Source: Onchocerca lupi
Taxonomy: Eukaryota > Nematoda > Chromadorea > Rhabditida > Onchocercidae
Direction of reading: 5' to 3'
Length of the DNA stretch: 64,000 nt
Assembly (NCBI GenBank): GCA_028564675.1
Contig: JAOVVO010000140.1
Coordinates: forward strand, 1-64,000
Under the pieces are notes generated by a model. That model was not told where the DNA came from. It did no database searches and was given only the letters and a program-made list of their open reading frames with translations. A program made the translations under genes and the position numbers. The first letter of the stretch is position 1. Each line of letters starts with the position of its first letter. Positions 50,215-61,703 of this stretch are shown here, in pieces.

Positions 50215-52575
50215 ATGGCATGCCTTCAAAAATTGAGACAGGATGTTGCAACATTGGAGTCTCTGTTTCCGAAGGAACACGAACGTTTTCAGGTTTGTGA
50301 AATTAGTGTTGAAATGGATATAGAAAGTGTCATTTTCCTGAAAATTTTCTATGGTTTTTTCATTTCAGGTACTCTCAGCATCCGTTGATGAGATTACTGT
50401 CCAGTTTATCAATCCTCAAAACAAACCAATTGTAGTCACTGCTAACGTTCTAGTAAGCTCTACATTTTGCAGTTAGAAATTGCATAAAGAGAATTATATT
50501 AAAATTGCGCATATACACTGGAGAGTTTGAAATGAAAAGATTTCCAGACGGTATCATATAATTGCAAATTTTGTGATTTTTTATGAAATTTTGATAAGAT
50601 CACGAGATCATTATTTGAGAACATTATTGCAGGAAAATTATCCGCATGTTGCACCTATCTGGTTTAGTGAGTGTGATGACTCAACAGTTACTGCGATTTT
50701 GCAGTCATTAACTGAAGCAGAAGCGCCGTGCTACATTTTACCACAAACGCATGAACTTGTCTCACGCTTGTGTTCTTACTATAATGTTACTATACCCACT
50801 GAATTGATCTCTATTGGCCCCGTAAGTTTCTACCTTTAATTTTCCTTAGCAGTCTTCAAGTCCTGAAAATAAGATTTTATGTACATTTTTGTATATGTTT
50901 GAGGATATATTTTAATATATGTAGAAGAATTATGTGATACCAAACAATAGTTTAGTGAATTGAGTTGATAATTAATAAAAGTTTAGTTTTCAAGTGATAG
51001 CTCTATTTAGGATTTTTGGCATAATTCCCCCTCTTAGAAAGATATAATTACTGTGCAAAAAAAGTAAGGAAATATGTTCATCATTCCGAGAGCAAATCTA
51101 AATAACGAGTTTGATTTTGCAGATAAATTTGTGAATTATTTATAGGTTGGAGATGAAAGGGATGAGGGAATGGAGAGTGATGATGATTATATTGTAATGG
51201 AGGAAGAAACAACATCACGTAAAGATGCCGGAGATGAAGAAGTATTTCTCCTGTGTTTTCTTCTTTATATATATTAATTTATTGTTTGAATCACTATTAT
51301 TCCATTATATCAATTTTCGATAATTTATTTTTTGTATCATTCTAGGATTTATCAGCAGAACAAAAAGCAGTATTTGCAAGACTTAACCATGTACAGCGTG
51401 AACAACATTTGACGGGTACTGCGGCCGGTTCTGTAACAGCTACCGATAGACTAATGAAAGAACTGAAAGATATATATCGTTCGGATCATTACAAAAATGG
51501 TGAATTTCTGAGCATGTTTTTTTTTTTTCAGATATATTTTCAAATATTTCCGCTAATTATCAAATTTTATTTTAGGCGTATATTCGGTAGAGCTGTTAAT
51601 GGATAGCCTTTATGAATGGCACGTGAAGTTAAAAAAGTGAGTTCCGTTGAGTAATTTTGACTAAAACTAAGTGTTTTTGCTCACAATTCATAATTTCTTT
51701 GTTAGTTTTAATGATTGTTTCTATACAATACGTTCATCATTAAAGGGTGGATCCTGACAGTAGTCTCGCTCACGATATGAAAATGATGATAAAGAAAGAA
51801 TCGCAGGATCACCTTTTGTTTCATTTCTTGTTCAAGGATACATTTCCGTTTGTTTTTTATAATGTGAAAATAGTTTTATAACTTATCTATGTGAAATTTT
51901 TATTAGATCTTGTAATCGATTATTCTATGCTCATTAAATACTATATCATCTAGTTACATTGCTTATACAAACTAAATGAAAGTGATTTTTGCTAAAGATT
52001 GATAACCCTTATTGTAATTTATGAAAATCTTAAATTAGCTTGCATAATGTTCTAGTTTCGAACCGCCATTCGTACGCTTAGTTTCTCCAACAATTACGAA
52101 TGGATTTGTTTTGGGAGGTGGCGCCATCTGCATGGAACTGTTAACAAGGCAAGGATGGTCAAGTGCTTATAGTATTGAATCTTTGATTCTGCAAATTGCC
52201 GCTACTTTAGTAAAAGGAAAGGTGTGTTTCCTTATATTTTATTGTTAGACAATTGTGAATAGTTGATTTGGTTCTACTAAGATTTGCTAAAATTTTTTCT
52301 GTATATCCTTTGTAATTTAGAATTGAACTATATTTTTTATAATTGATCGGATGAACTGTTAAAATTAAGATGAATGATATGAAACTTTTTGAAAAATTTC
52401 TGTTTTACTTTTTTTTCTACTGTATAAATCATCCTAATTGCCTGATTTACAGGCACGCATCAATTTCTCAACTAAAGGACAGTATACTTTAGCGCGAGCG
52501 CAACATGCATTCTCATTACTTGTGCAGACTCATGCAAAATCTGGATGGTTTACACCTCCTCAGGCAGATGGATAA
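50215..52575 (+). CDS. ubc-25: UBE2Q-type ubiquitin-conjugating enzyme E2
   Basis: This E2 transfers ubiquitin from E1 to targets or E3 ligases. Nine exons: 50215-50292, 50369-50452, 50633-50821, 51146-51241, 51346-51499, 51576-51636, 51746-51847, 52056-52221, 52453-52575, giving 350 aa. The N-terminal half is an RWD-like domain (LRQDVATLESLFPKEHERF), followed by an acidic linker (DDDYIVMEEE). The C-terminal half is the UBC fold of the UBE2Q family, with YSVELLMDSLYEWHVKL, FPFEPPFVRLVSP and GGGAICMELL, where Cys280 is the catalytic cysteine, and then QGWSSAYSIESLILQIAATL. It ends WFTPPQADG, just like the family. C. elegans UBC-25 and human UBE2Q1/2 are the obvious relatives. The length is at the short end of the family. 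Confidence 0.95.
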
Positions 52576-53871
52576 TGAACATACAGTTAAAATAACTGAC
52601 TCAGTTGTAGCACCGGAAGTCATTCATATTAATTTCACTGTCCTCCAAACTTCGTCTCTTTTGACTTATCTATTTACTACAGTTCGTTCTTTCATTGTTT
52701 AGTAATTTTTTTTTCTCTTGCTGTGTATTATCACTTATTGGTGTTTCCTTTCTGAATATCATTTGATAGGATTCTTTTTCTAATGTATCACGTGTAATAG
52801 AATTTTGTTTCTTTTTTAGGAAATCTTTCTTTCCATCTATGGAATCCCTCTTCTGTTTATTTTTTCAAAATTATATATTACTTGCACACGTACATTAATT
52901 TAATTTATTGCAGAAAAATAGAGAAGCAAAATAGTTTTTATAACGAGACAAAGAATATATATTAAAATAGAATATATATATATATATATATATATCGAGA
53001 AAAATGAAACCATTAGTTTAGGATAACCCCGTGATGAAAATCCTGCTGCTTTCAATCGTTTGATTTGATGTCATTGTGGATACAACTTTTATTTGTATAT
53101 TATATTGTATTTTTGTCATTTTTCTGCGCTATGAAACTGTATTCCTTATCCTATTTATGCAAAGGATTTAGTAGAATAGGGGATACGAATTACATTCAGG
53201 TCTCAGTTAATTGAAGCTGCGATATAATTTAATCTTGTGTTCTTAATTTTATTACTTCAAGGACCAATATCGGCAGTGCTTTCATTGTTACTAAAAAACT
53301 GGTTTGTTCAGAAATCAGGATTAAATTAGTATTTAAGATGTTCAAAAGCACCTACAAAAAATTGCGAAATGTTTTGCAGTTATTCGTTATGCATACCTTC
53401 CTCTTTTTCTTGATCGGTTATTTATTTGTGTTATAAATAAAATTAGAATGGCTCATTGTTCTTCACTTTCCTATTCTGTGATTCGGTAAATATTATAGAT
53501 ACGCATTTCTCTTAAAGCATGCTGTTTGTCCGTCTGTGTTGCATGAAGAAGTGTAATATTTTTAATGGTAATTAATGTCATATACTTTATGTTAGTTTCT
53601 GAGGGTAGGATCGATCCTGTTAATTTTCTTTATTCCTTTATATTTGATAAAGGATATTCATATCCGATGGGAAGGATTTAATTATGAAATATTTAGATAT
53701 CCACAAGGAAAAATATTTAGTATGTTTAGCTTGATTAGGACTGATTTCCCCAATCTTAATTAGCAGTCTTCGTGAAATTACACTTTGAATGAAAAATATT
53801 AATTAGACGTATTCTTTTTCGAAAGTCGTTTAAAAATGTTAAGCTGTTCTATGCAATAGCAAAGTTTCCAG
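52576..53871. other. Intergenic region between E2 and Ste24 genes
   Basis: AT-rich sequence with a (TA)n tract at 52972-52995 and no supported gene. A TTTCCAG directly precedes the ATG of the next gene. Confidence 0.65.
52972..52995. repeat. (TA)n microsatellite
   Basis: About twelve TA units. Confidence 0.95.
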
Positions 53872-56800
53872 ATGTTTTGGTTGATTATACTTATTACGTG
53901 GTCAATATTCTTATGGGATTTCTATCTTTCTGTGCGACAGGTAAGCTCTGAGATTTTTAATGCAATATTATTGGCTTCGAAAATCATTAGTCAAACGTGT
54001 AATGGGTAACAAATTAACTAATAGGTGCTATTGTTGTGTCCAATGAGCATCTCACTTTTTCAGATTTTCTTCGAATTTGTCAATTAGTTGGATGTTTCTG
54101 AAAAAAGTTAAGAAAGTATCTCAAAGAACATCATTCATGACAGTGCAAAGTTTTCACTGCACTGCTTGGTAAATTTATAGTGAAATAAGTTCTTTTAGTC
54201 TTCTCATTGTAGTTGAAATTACGTAATTATCCTAACGCAAGGATCCGAAAGCAATAAATTGCTGTAATGTGCATAATTCAAATGGGAGTAAGAGTATTGC
54301 ACGATTAACTTGCATAGAAATATAAGCTTACAGTATCGAGTTCATCGTGATACAGTGAAACGGCCAGATGAAGTGGACGAAATAATGAGCGAAGAAGAAT
54401 ATCGAAAAGCTCGAATATACAGACTTGATAAGCATCGCTTTTCATTCGTATATTCTATATACTCGCAGTTAGAGTTAATGGTAGGTTGCATTTGCTTTTT
54501 CTAGTCTTTTTGATTTGAAACTTAAGATTTTGATCTAAGATTTGTACTAGATATGAATATGATACTCGACTTGGTTATTTAATTTACTTTTTATTGTATT
54601 TAAATTTTGAGAATTGCAGGCTATTTTGATATTTTGTTTACCTCATATTTTATGGAACAAAAGTGGAGTCATCAATCTCAAATTTGGGTATACGAGCGAA
54701 GTAAGTTTTTTGACATATGTCAGCAATGATTTTTCATTTTTCTTTTTGTGAAATGAAAAAAAGAAAAGAAAAAAGAAAGTGATGAAATATGTCTGTTCGA
54801 TGACTCAAATTAGATATAGTACCTAAAGTTGAATTTTATTACCATTGCATGAATTTCCAACAAAAACATTTAAAGAAAAAAATTTATTTTCCAGATTGCT
54901 CAGACAATAACCTTCATATTATTAATATCAGTTATCGAATACTTAACCAGTATGCCATGGCAGCTTTATGACACATTTATGATCGAAGAGAAACACGGGT
55001 TTAATAAGCAGGTTATTTTTATATATTCCATGCTCTTTCTTTCTTTTCTAATTAAGACTTTCATTATACAGCGTCAGGTTTCTGCTAAAGAGAACCAAGA
55101 TCGTTTTTTTTTTCTTTTTCGATAAATTGTAACGTTATTAGACTTCAATGGATATATCCGTATTTTAAAGAACAAATAAGAAATAATTATTTATATAAAT
55201 AGTGAACATGAGTTTTGAATTGTGTCTTGGAATTGCTGAACAAAAAGTTTCTTTTATTTATTGTGTTAGTAATTGTATGTTTAACATATTTCCAAACCTA
55301 AAGGTTTGGATTTTATTAAGAAATTTGCAGACACTGGGTTTTTTCCTAAAAGATAAAACGAAGAAAATGATAGTATCATTATTTATTATGGCACCAATAG
55401 TGACTGCAATTGTATACATTGTGGAACGTGGAGGATCATATTTTTTTTTTTATGTTTGGATCTTCGTTTCATTTATCATTTTTGCAAGTTTTTTTTCCTA
55501 CTCTTTTTTTCTTTTTTTTTTTTCAACAAGTAATTAGAAACTGTGTTGTGATTATTTCATTTGAAAGGAACGGGATATTTGTAAATTTTAGCTGTTAATG
55601 ACAGTTTATCCTGAATTCATAGCTCCAATGTTCGACAAATATGTTCCACTTCCTGAAAGCGAACTGAAACGAAAAATCGAGAAACTTGCTGAAAGTGTCA
55701 ACTTCCCACTGAAGAAACTACTCGTTGTCTATGGTAAACTTATAGAAGAGATTCAAATCCTTCATTTTCTTTCTGTTAAATTTTTTATACTGATCAAATT
55801 CTCAAATAATAGAAATTGACCGAACAGTTTTAAAATCATGTGCAATTACAATCCGGTTTAAAATTCTTATATTTTAGGTTCAAAACGGTCCGCACATAGT
55901 AACGCCTATATGTATGGCTTATGGAACAATAAGCGTATTGTGCTTTACGATACATTATTTGATGAAGAAATGAGAACAAAACTAAAAGAGAATGCCTCCT
56001 TTTCTAAAGTTAGTGGCCATATTTATCGAAATTCGAAGTGTTATTGGTTCAGTTTGGTGCCGTTCAAAAAAATTAAATAAGTATATAAACTATTGTTTTA
56101 AAAAATAAAGTGTTCTTTGACACTTTTTGTCTGGGGATTCTTTAAATGATTTTTAAGAGTTTAAATAATTTTTAAAAGTTTTCATAGTTACAGATATAAT
56201 TTTATAGGAAATTGAGGAAAAAAGTTGTGGCAAAGGCGACGAAGAAATAAGCGAGCACAAATTAGGTATGCAAGACGATGAAGTTTTGGCTGTACTTGGC
56301 CACGAACTTGGACACTGGGCTTTATGGCATACATTTATCTATCTTATTGCTGTTGAAGTAATTTTTTATCGGATATGAAGCTTGTTAGAAGTTAGGAATC
56401 TATCTAGTAGGAAAAAAGCTATTTCGAAATAAAAAGATTTTTCTTCGTGCAGCTAAAAAAAAAATGATTATGTGAATGTTAAACGAATTGATTTATATAT
56501 TTTCACAAAAAAGAATTATGAGAGCTTGATTTCCTGATGTTTAGATAAATTTGTTGCTGCTGCTTATTATATTTGCAAAGTTCTATCGTTCTACTTCACT
56601 TTTCCATGCATTTGGCTTCTACGATTCAAAACCAATAATTATTGGATTCATGATCATTTTCCAATATATCGCCGCCCCATATAATGAATTATTCTCATCC
56701 ATTTCGACGGTTTATCTTCGAAAATTGTTTTTATAATTTTATTTAATCAACTAACTGATCCTATATTTCTCGAAAAGCAGTTTAGATGTGTATTTATTTG

Positions 56801-57102
56801 TCTTCATTTTTTTTTTTTTTTTTTTAAGAGAAATATAACAATCGCTAGGGTTATACAATTATTCTTTCAAAATGGAACTAGATCATCAATATTAGCATTT
56901 ATAGATAATATCGAGGCGTTTGGAATTCGCAGCGGATCGTTTCTCAGAAAAACTTGGTTATGGATGTGAATTGCGTAAAGCCCTAATCAAACTTGGCAGG
57001 GATAACTTGTTATTGCCGATAGATGATCCGATCTATTCGATGTTCAACCACTCACATCCACCAATATTAGAACGGATTGCAGCCCTCAAGAAAATTAAAT
57101 GA
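53872..57102 (+). CDS. fce-1: CAAX prenyl protease 1 (Ste24/FACE-1/ZMPSTE24)
   Basis: This multi-pass ER membrane zinc metalloprotease cleaves prenylated CAAX proteins. Ten exons: 53872-53940, 54334-54480, 54620-54700, 54895-55011, 55331-55483, 55592-55733, 55878-56008, 56208-56357, 56545-56726, 56916-57102, giving 452 aa, the usual family size. The first exon encodes the first membrane helix (MFWLIILITWSIFLW). Other family blocks are LYDTFMIEEKHGFNKQ, YPEFIAPMFDKYVPLPE and SKRSAHSNAYMYG. The zinc motif HELGH is at residues 312-316 and the third ligand is Glu394 in LEFAAD. The C-terminus has NHSHPPILERIAALKKIK. The exon 5/6 junction needs a GC donor (TTT|GCAAGT) to keep phase 0 and the expected membrane-helix length. 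The intron before exon 10 has a weak acceptor (AATATCGAG) but joins in frame. A TTTCCAG ends exactly at the ATG and probably takes the spliced leader. Confidence 0.95.
55484..55591 (+). other. fce-1: Ste24 intron 5, GC-AG type
   Basis: The donor is ATTTTT|GCAAGTTTT and the acceptor is AAATTTTAG. No GT donor nearby gives both the right phase and the membrane segment length seen in the family. The GC donor joins VSFIIF to LLMTVYPEF exactly. Confidence 0.85.
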
Positions 57103-57226
57103 TTTGATTTTTTTGTTAACTTCGAAATAGCTTCCGGTTTTTTTTCTTTTTTTTTTTTTGTTCTATTTTCATATTCCCCGTGGTTATTCCTGACTTTAAT
57201 ATATTGATTTTGTTACTACAGGAAGT

Positions 57227-57243
57227 TATATATATATATATAT
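57227..57243. repeat. (TA)n tract at left end of Helitron-like element
   Basis: Eight TA units immediately before the first recognisable element sequence. Confidence 0.9.
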
Positions 57244-57568
57244 GATAGCTGTAGCCGGCCATTCTACATGACTAGTCCAGCTAGCGTATTCGGCTCCAGC
57301 TATTCTATATAAATAAAAATGTAATGTTCATTTGTTTAAAATCTTAAATCTCCGAAATTTCTTAAACACGCGCCTTATGTATATTATTACAAAATCTAAG
57401 ATCTCCGAAAATTCTTACCTATTGCTTTGAAAATATGACACAACGTTGCATTCGAATACGCGCATGCTTTTATATACTTTTTATATACACGTGTTGCTGT
57501 AGCTCAGTTTGATGAAATGGAAGAAATGAGAAAGCACACGTTTCTAATGTTGAAGAAAATTAATTTCA

Positions 57569-59470
57569 CAATGCTTGTGCGTATATAATATTTTCTGTTG
57601 TTTCATTATAGATAAAGAGATTTTCTGGTTTGCCGATTCTAGAACACGTAACATCTAATTGTCCATGTGAGGAGCAGTCTCTGGATCTAAACCATACTAT
57701 TCTCAAGATTAGCTTTGTTGATGACAATTGCAAACGCCAATCGAATTGGGAATTATAATCTCTTAAATCGAAATGGCGCATCCGCTGGAATCATAGGAAT
57801 TCACTTTTACAAAGGCTTAATTTTTTTACTGCAAGCCGCGTGCCGCTGCAAAGTTTTGGCTGGTTGATATTTCGCAGCATGATAATTGGCACGTTGATTT
57901 TCAAGTGCAGCACGTGCGGTGACATCTCTGGCAGATCGAGTGAATTCAAAAATTCTGTTGGATAATTCCGCTTCAACTGCTTCCACAATGGTGTCGACGG
58001 ATTCGTGTATCACAGCCCGTACCATAAAGTTCTATGTATCATATTTTTTGTTACAACTTCATGCAAATCCTTATCGATAGTGGCATCGAGTATTTCAGCG
58101 CATATTACATCGATTTCTTTTGAAGTTATTTTGTTATAAAGCCAGATTGGCATATTTGCATGTTGCAATCCTCTCTAATGCCATTCCATTAAGTATATCC
58201 AGCAGCGCACAGATCCAAATACTTCTGTTTTACCATGAAATCCACCAGCGATTTCAGTTTCTGTCTGAAAACACGTGCTGTAATGTCATGCCTATTCATC
58301 GGAGTAAGATTGCCTAGGAAATAGCTTTTGTATATCGCCCTAAAGCGGATTGCATATGAATTTAATGGAAAATCTGGACGCCCGCAGTGATGAACATACG
58401 TAGTTACATCTTGAGTGTACTCATGCATCTGACGTGGACTGCCTGCATATGAAGATGATAAAATCGTTAGTCTTCCAACATCCATTATATTACCGTCATT
58501 TACAATTGCATCTCACTGATGAAAATCAGAGCGAAGCTTGGTCTGGTTGAGACGAATGAATATCAAACGTTTTGTTTCAATTTTTGCATACATATCTACG
58601 ATATATTGGTGAAACAGCTGACCGCATTTCAAAATGTGATTTTCTTCATTCTCTCGAATCATTAATCGGTATGAATAATAGTTCATTGCGCTACATTTCT
58701 TGTTTCTTCTCCACTTAACATTGGAGTGATATTCATCAGCACCAATCCAAAAAATGATTGGATACTGCAAAACATTTTAGCATCGATGAGATCGTTTCTC
58801 CGATGAAGAACAATATCTCTAGGTTGGAATTGATCTCCGACTATAACAACTGCCACTTCTCCTGTAATTGGAGCATGGAATCTTCGCATATGTTTTCCAG
58901 CAGACATTTTGTCAGCATGAATAACAATCTTGTGTATATCAGATGACGTCATGTTGATTTCTGTTTTGAACAAATGTACCAAATTGTTTTTTCGTGAAGA
59001 AGTTGTTGCAGTTGGAAAACAACGGATCTTTCTATATCAGTATAAATTTCGCAGCATGCATTCAATTCATCATTGCTATCACCGATGAATACATTTGTAG
59101 GAATTTATGCTGACCATCTGGCAATGGAAACAGGGAGCCGGCTTCATGATAAATTTGTCCTTTCACTTTGAAAGTCGGCATGAATTGTGTTGTTAAGATT
59201 TCTGCGCCGAATGACGTCATTTGGAAGCATGAGTTGTATTTCTTGATTTTAGCTGGGAAATGCTTTGATTCGGCGGTATGTTCGACAAGCAAAGTTTTTA
59301 ATGGCTCTAGCAGTTTTTCGAGTTGAGATAGTTTAATTTTTCCAGCGGCACAACACATTTCTTTCGTTTCTCCATCAAAGTTCAGAATCTTGCAATAAGG
59401 ACATACTTCAGTCATAGTACCGATGAGAACATGCGGGCTCAAACTACAACCATCAGCTGGGTGGCACCGG
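57569..59470 (-). pseudogene. Helitron Rep-helicase pseudogene, internally deleted
   Basis: Reading from right to left, recognisable fragments follow the order of a Helitron protein. They are CPYCKILNFDGETKEMCCA (59442-59062), IHKIVIHADKMSAGKHMRRF (58982-58780), MNYYSYRLMIRENEENHIL and LFHQYIVDMYAKIETKRL (58770-58513), AGSPRQMHEYTQDVTTYV (58485-58380), and RHDITARVFRQKLKSLVDF followed by VVTKNMIH (58320-58030). There is then an abrupt jump to the C-terminal PIF1-like helicase end: LKINVPIIMLRNINQPKLC (about 57990-57830) and SHGQLDVTCSRIGKPENLF (57680-57600). Frameshifts and stops separate most fragments, and the middle of the protein, including the rest of Rep and the helicase ATPase motifs, is gone. 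It cannot encode a working enzyme. Confidence 0.88.
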
Positions 59471-59519
59471 AATGCAAGGCGATTTTAATCGCGTGTTTAA
59501 TGTACTCGAACATGATCGA

Positions 59520-59885
59520 TTGCTCGCAGCCATGCATCCTCAAGTCTGGTTGCATGTCGCTCTGCTCGTAATTGAGCCGTTCTTTGTCTTTGCTCATTCG
59601 CTGATACCCATTCTTCTAATGTTTAATTTGCAATTAATCGTTGCTTTTGTTCCGCTGCGCGAGTACGTCGACCTAAGCTTGATCTTCTGCGTTCATTCTA
59701 TTGAGAACGAAGCAGATCTAATGCTGCAGAAGGCAGTCGCCGTTCACAATCGTGCATCCTGAAGTCCGGCTGCACATCGCTCTGCTGTTTTCTCGACATG
59801 TATTTGAGTCATTCTTTACCTTCTTCGCTCGTTCGCTGATGTCTGTTCTTCGGTTTGATTTGCAATTAATCGCTGCATTCGCTTT
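59520..59885 (-). repeat. Degenerate tandem repeat of Helitron N-terminal region
   Basis: Two diverged copies of about 125 bases (about 59530-59650 and 59750-59880, plus strand) share CATCCT.AAGTC.GG.TGCA, GCTCTGCT, TTCGCTGAT and TTTGCAATTAATCG. On the minus strand they resemble the Arg-rich repeated N-terminus that often precedes the Helitron Rep domain. They contain stops and are not coding now. Confidence 0.6.
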
Positions 59886-60163
59886 TGAAAAATTATATAT
59901 GGTGTTAAAAGATCCTAATAGTCGTAAATGTTCCTTTGTTCAAAATCTTGTCTGCGAAAAAAAATTTTCTTTTTTTGGGAATTTTTATTTCTTTCATCTT
60001 TTATTTATTTTCTATTTTCATTTTATTTTTTTCTCAAAATTTTTATTTTTTCGGAGGTTTCGGAGCTTTGGTCATTTTTTTTCTTTCTAATATTTCCTAA
60101 TCCTATTAATTAATTAATTAAAAAAATTTGACCTCTTTGAAATATTGGAATAAATTTGTGACT

Positions 60164-60570
60164 ATTGCTTTGAAATTTTGATAGGACGTCCCACTGAAAT
60201 ACGCGCATACTTCACGAAGCGAACTAAGCGTTGCATATTGAAGGCCACGTTCACTTTGTAAAAAGCTAAGGATGATTAATAGATTCAGTCCGTTCACAGG
60301 TGTGACAGGTAAAAAAAAAAAGGTAAGTATATCTTATAAAACTACGCACCTATTCGAATGCAAGGTCTACTGGGATTTGAAAGCAATCAGTAAAGAAGTT
60401 GCAAAATCTTGTGAGAATAGCAAAATTTCAAATCAATCGGTATCCGTTCATTTACTTTTACCTTCACAGGATGACAAGGAAAAAAAAAGTAGATATATCC
60501 AGACGCCTGTTCGAATGCAACGTTCTGTCAAAATTCGAAAGCAATCCGTGAAGAATTTGCAAAAGTTATG
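60164..60570. repeat. Cluster of three Helitron-associated short repeats
   Basis: One direct copy (60164-60212, ATTGCTTTGAAATTTTGA..) and two inverted copies (about 60328-60412 and 60492-60570, sharing CCTATTCGAATGCAA-type and GAAAGCAATC.GT.AAGAA segments) repeat the sequence found at 57422-57465. The two inverted copies also share about 85 bases with each other as a direct repeat. A 125-codon open frame across them (60272-60649) is a by-product of this repetition. Confidence 0.7.
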
Positions 60571-60630
60571 TAAAAGGAGTAACAGCAAAGAAGATTTAAA
60601 TTTTTATTTGTATGGATATATATATATTGT

Positions 60631-61703
60631 ATTATTTATCCATCATTAACACTTCCATCTCAACTTATGAAAATATATCGTCAATGAAGAATGTCGTTAT
60701 TACAATAAGTCTAATCCGTCGGATGGATTTTAATAACTCTTTATCGTTTCAAGTCGACATAACTACGCTTCTTATTCTTTATTAGAATCGCTTTTAGTGA
60801 TGCTTAATAAACATTAATGTAATCAGCTGCAGTAAATTTATAGATAGTTCCGAAATTGCAAAGTCCGGTAATAAAAAAGCGAAACTGCATTTTTAATATT
60901 CGTAAAACGAAAAAATTGCGGTGAATCTTGTTATAGATCCTCTCAAGAAAAGCCTTCTTAGATCTCTTCAGGAAATATATGAACCTCTGAAGTAATAATA
61001 TTTGTCAAAATGCTTCGAAAATCAAAATGACTCGTACGATGCACCAGTCAAATCCAATATAACATATACATTTGTACTAATTTCATAAATAACCATGTGA
61101 CAGATCTAGCGTGGCGTATTGCATTAATACTCTAGCTTCAGCTGCGAATTTTATACTGTTATTTAGCAATTAGGCAGTGATCTCAACTATTCTTGTAAAT
61201 CCAGGTTGTCTATGACTCATTTACTCATAACAAGATCCATTATGTTTGACAATGTATATGATTGCGCAACTCTATTCACATTAAACTATACTGAATCTAT
61301 CAAAAAATAACTGACCAAACTTTCAATATTTCGTAGTGTGTTTCGTGTTATTTCGTATTTGTCGCTGTTCCAGAACAGTTTATGAAATTAAGAATTTGAA
61401 TCTAGATTTCTAGGAATAAGTTAATTCTCCCAAACAGCAATAGCATAGCTAATTCCGGGTTAGGATAGGATTCCTTCAAAATATTCAAGTTCGCTAACAT
61501 GATTACACAAAATTATGGAAAATAATATGTCTGAAAATATGCTGAATGGACTAAACAATGCAAACAACTGCTTCATAAATGGTACAAGAATTTTATTTTT
61601 CGAAAAAATCAACATTAACAAGGAACAAATGGTCAAGAAGAAATGTAAACAGAAAGGATCGAGGGAAATATTAATGGATCAGCAGTAAATACGATAGAGA
61701 TAA
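60631..61703. other. Intergenic region downstream of La
   Basis: AT-rich sequence between the transposon remnant and the 3' end of the La gene. No gene, RNA or repeat of note is seen. Confidence 0.6.

Larger units (their letters stand above)
57241..60630 (-). mobile_element. Decayed Helitron/Helentron-type rolling-circle transposon
   Basis: The interior carries minus-strand remnants of a Rep-helicase protein. Both flanks carry related non-coding sequence in opposite orientation: ATATAAATAAAAATG at 57306-57320 and an inverted ACAAATAAAAATTT at about 60597-60612. An ATTGCTTT..TTCGAATGCAACGTT-type motif lies at 57422-57465 (+) and, inverted, at about 60506-60548. An imperfect hairpin (57245-57257 with 57291-57303, one mismatch in 13) marks the left end. 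The boundaries are approximate because no clean terminal CTRR or host AT junction could be fixed. The element is on average less AT-rich than the flanking DNA, consistent with insertion. Confidence 0.75.

Noticed and set aside
60272..60649. 125-codon Lys/Ser-rich plus ORF
   Set aside because: It is built from two copies of the Helitron-associated repeat and has no protein similarity.
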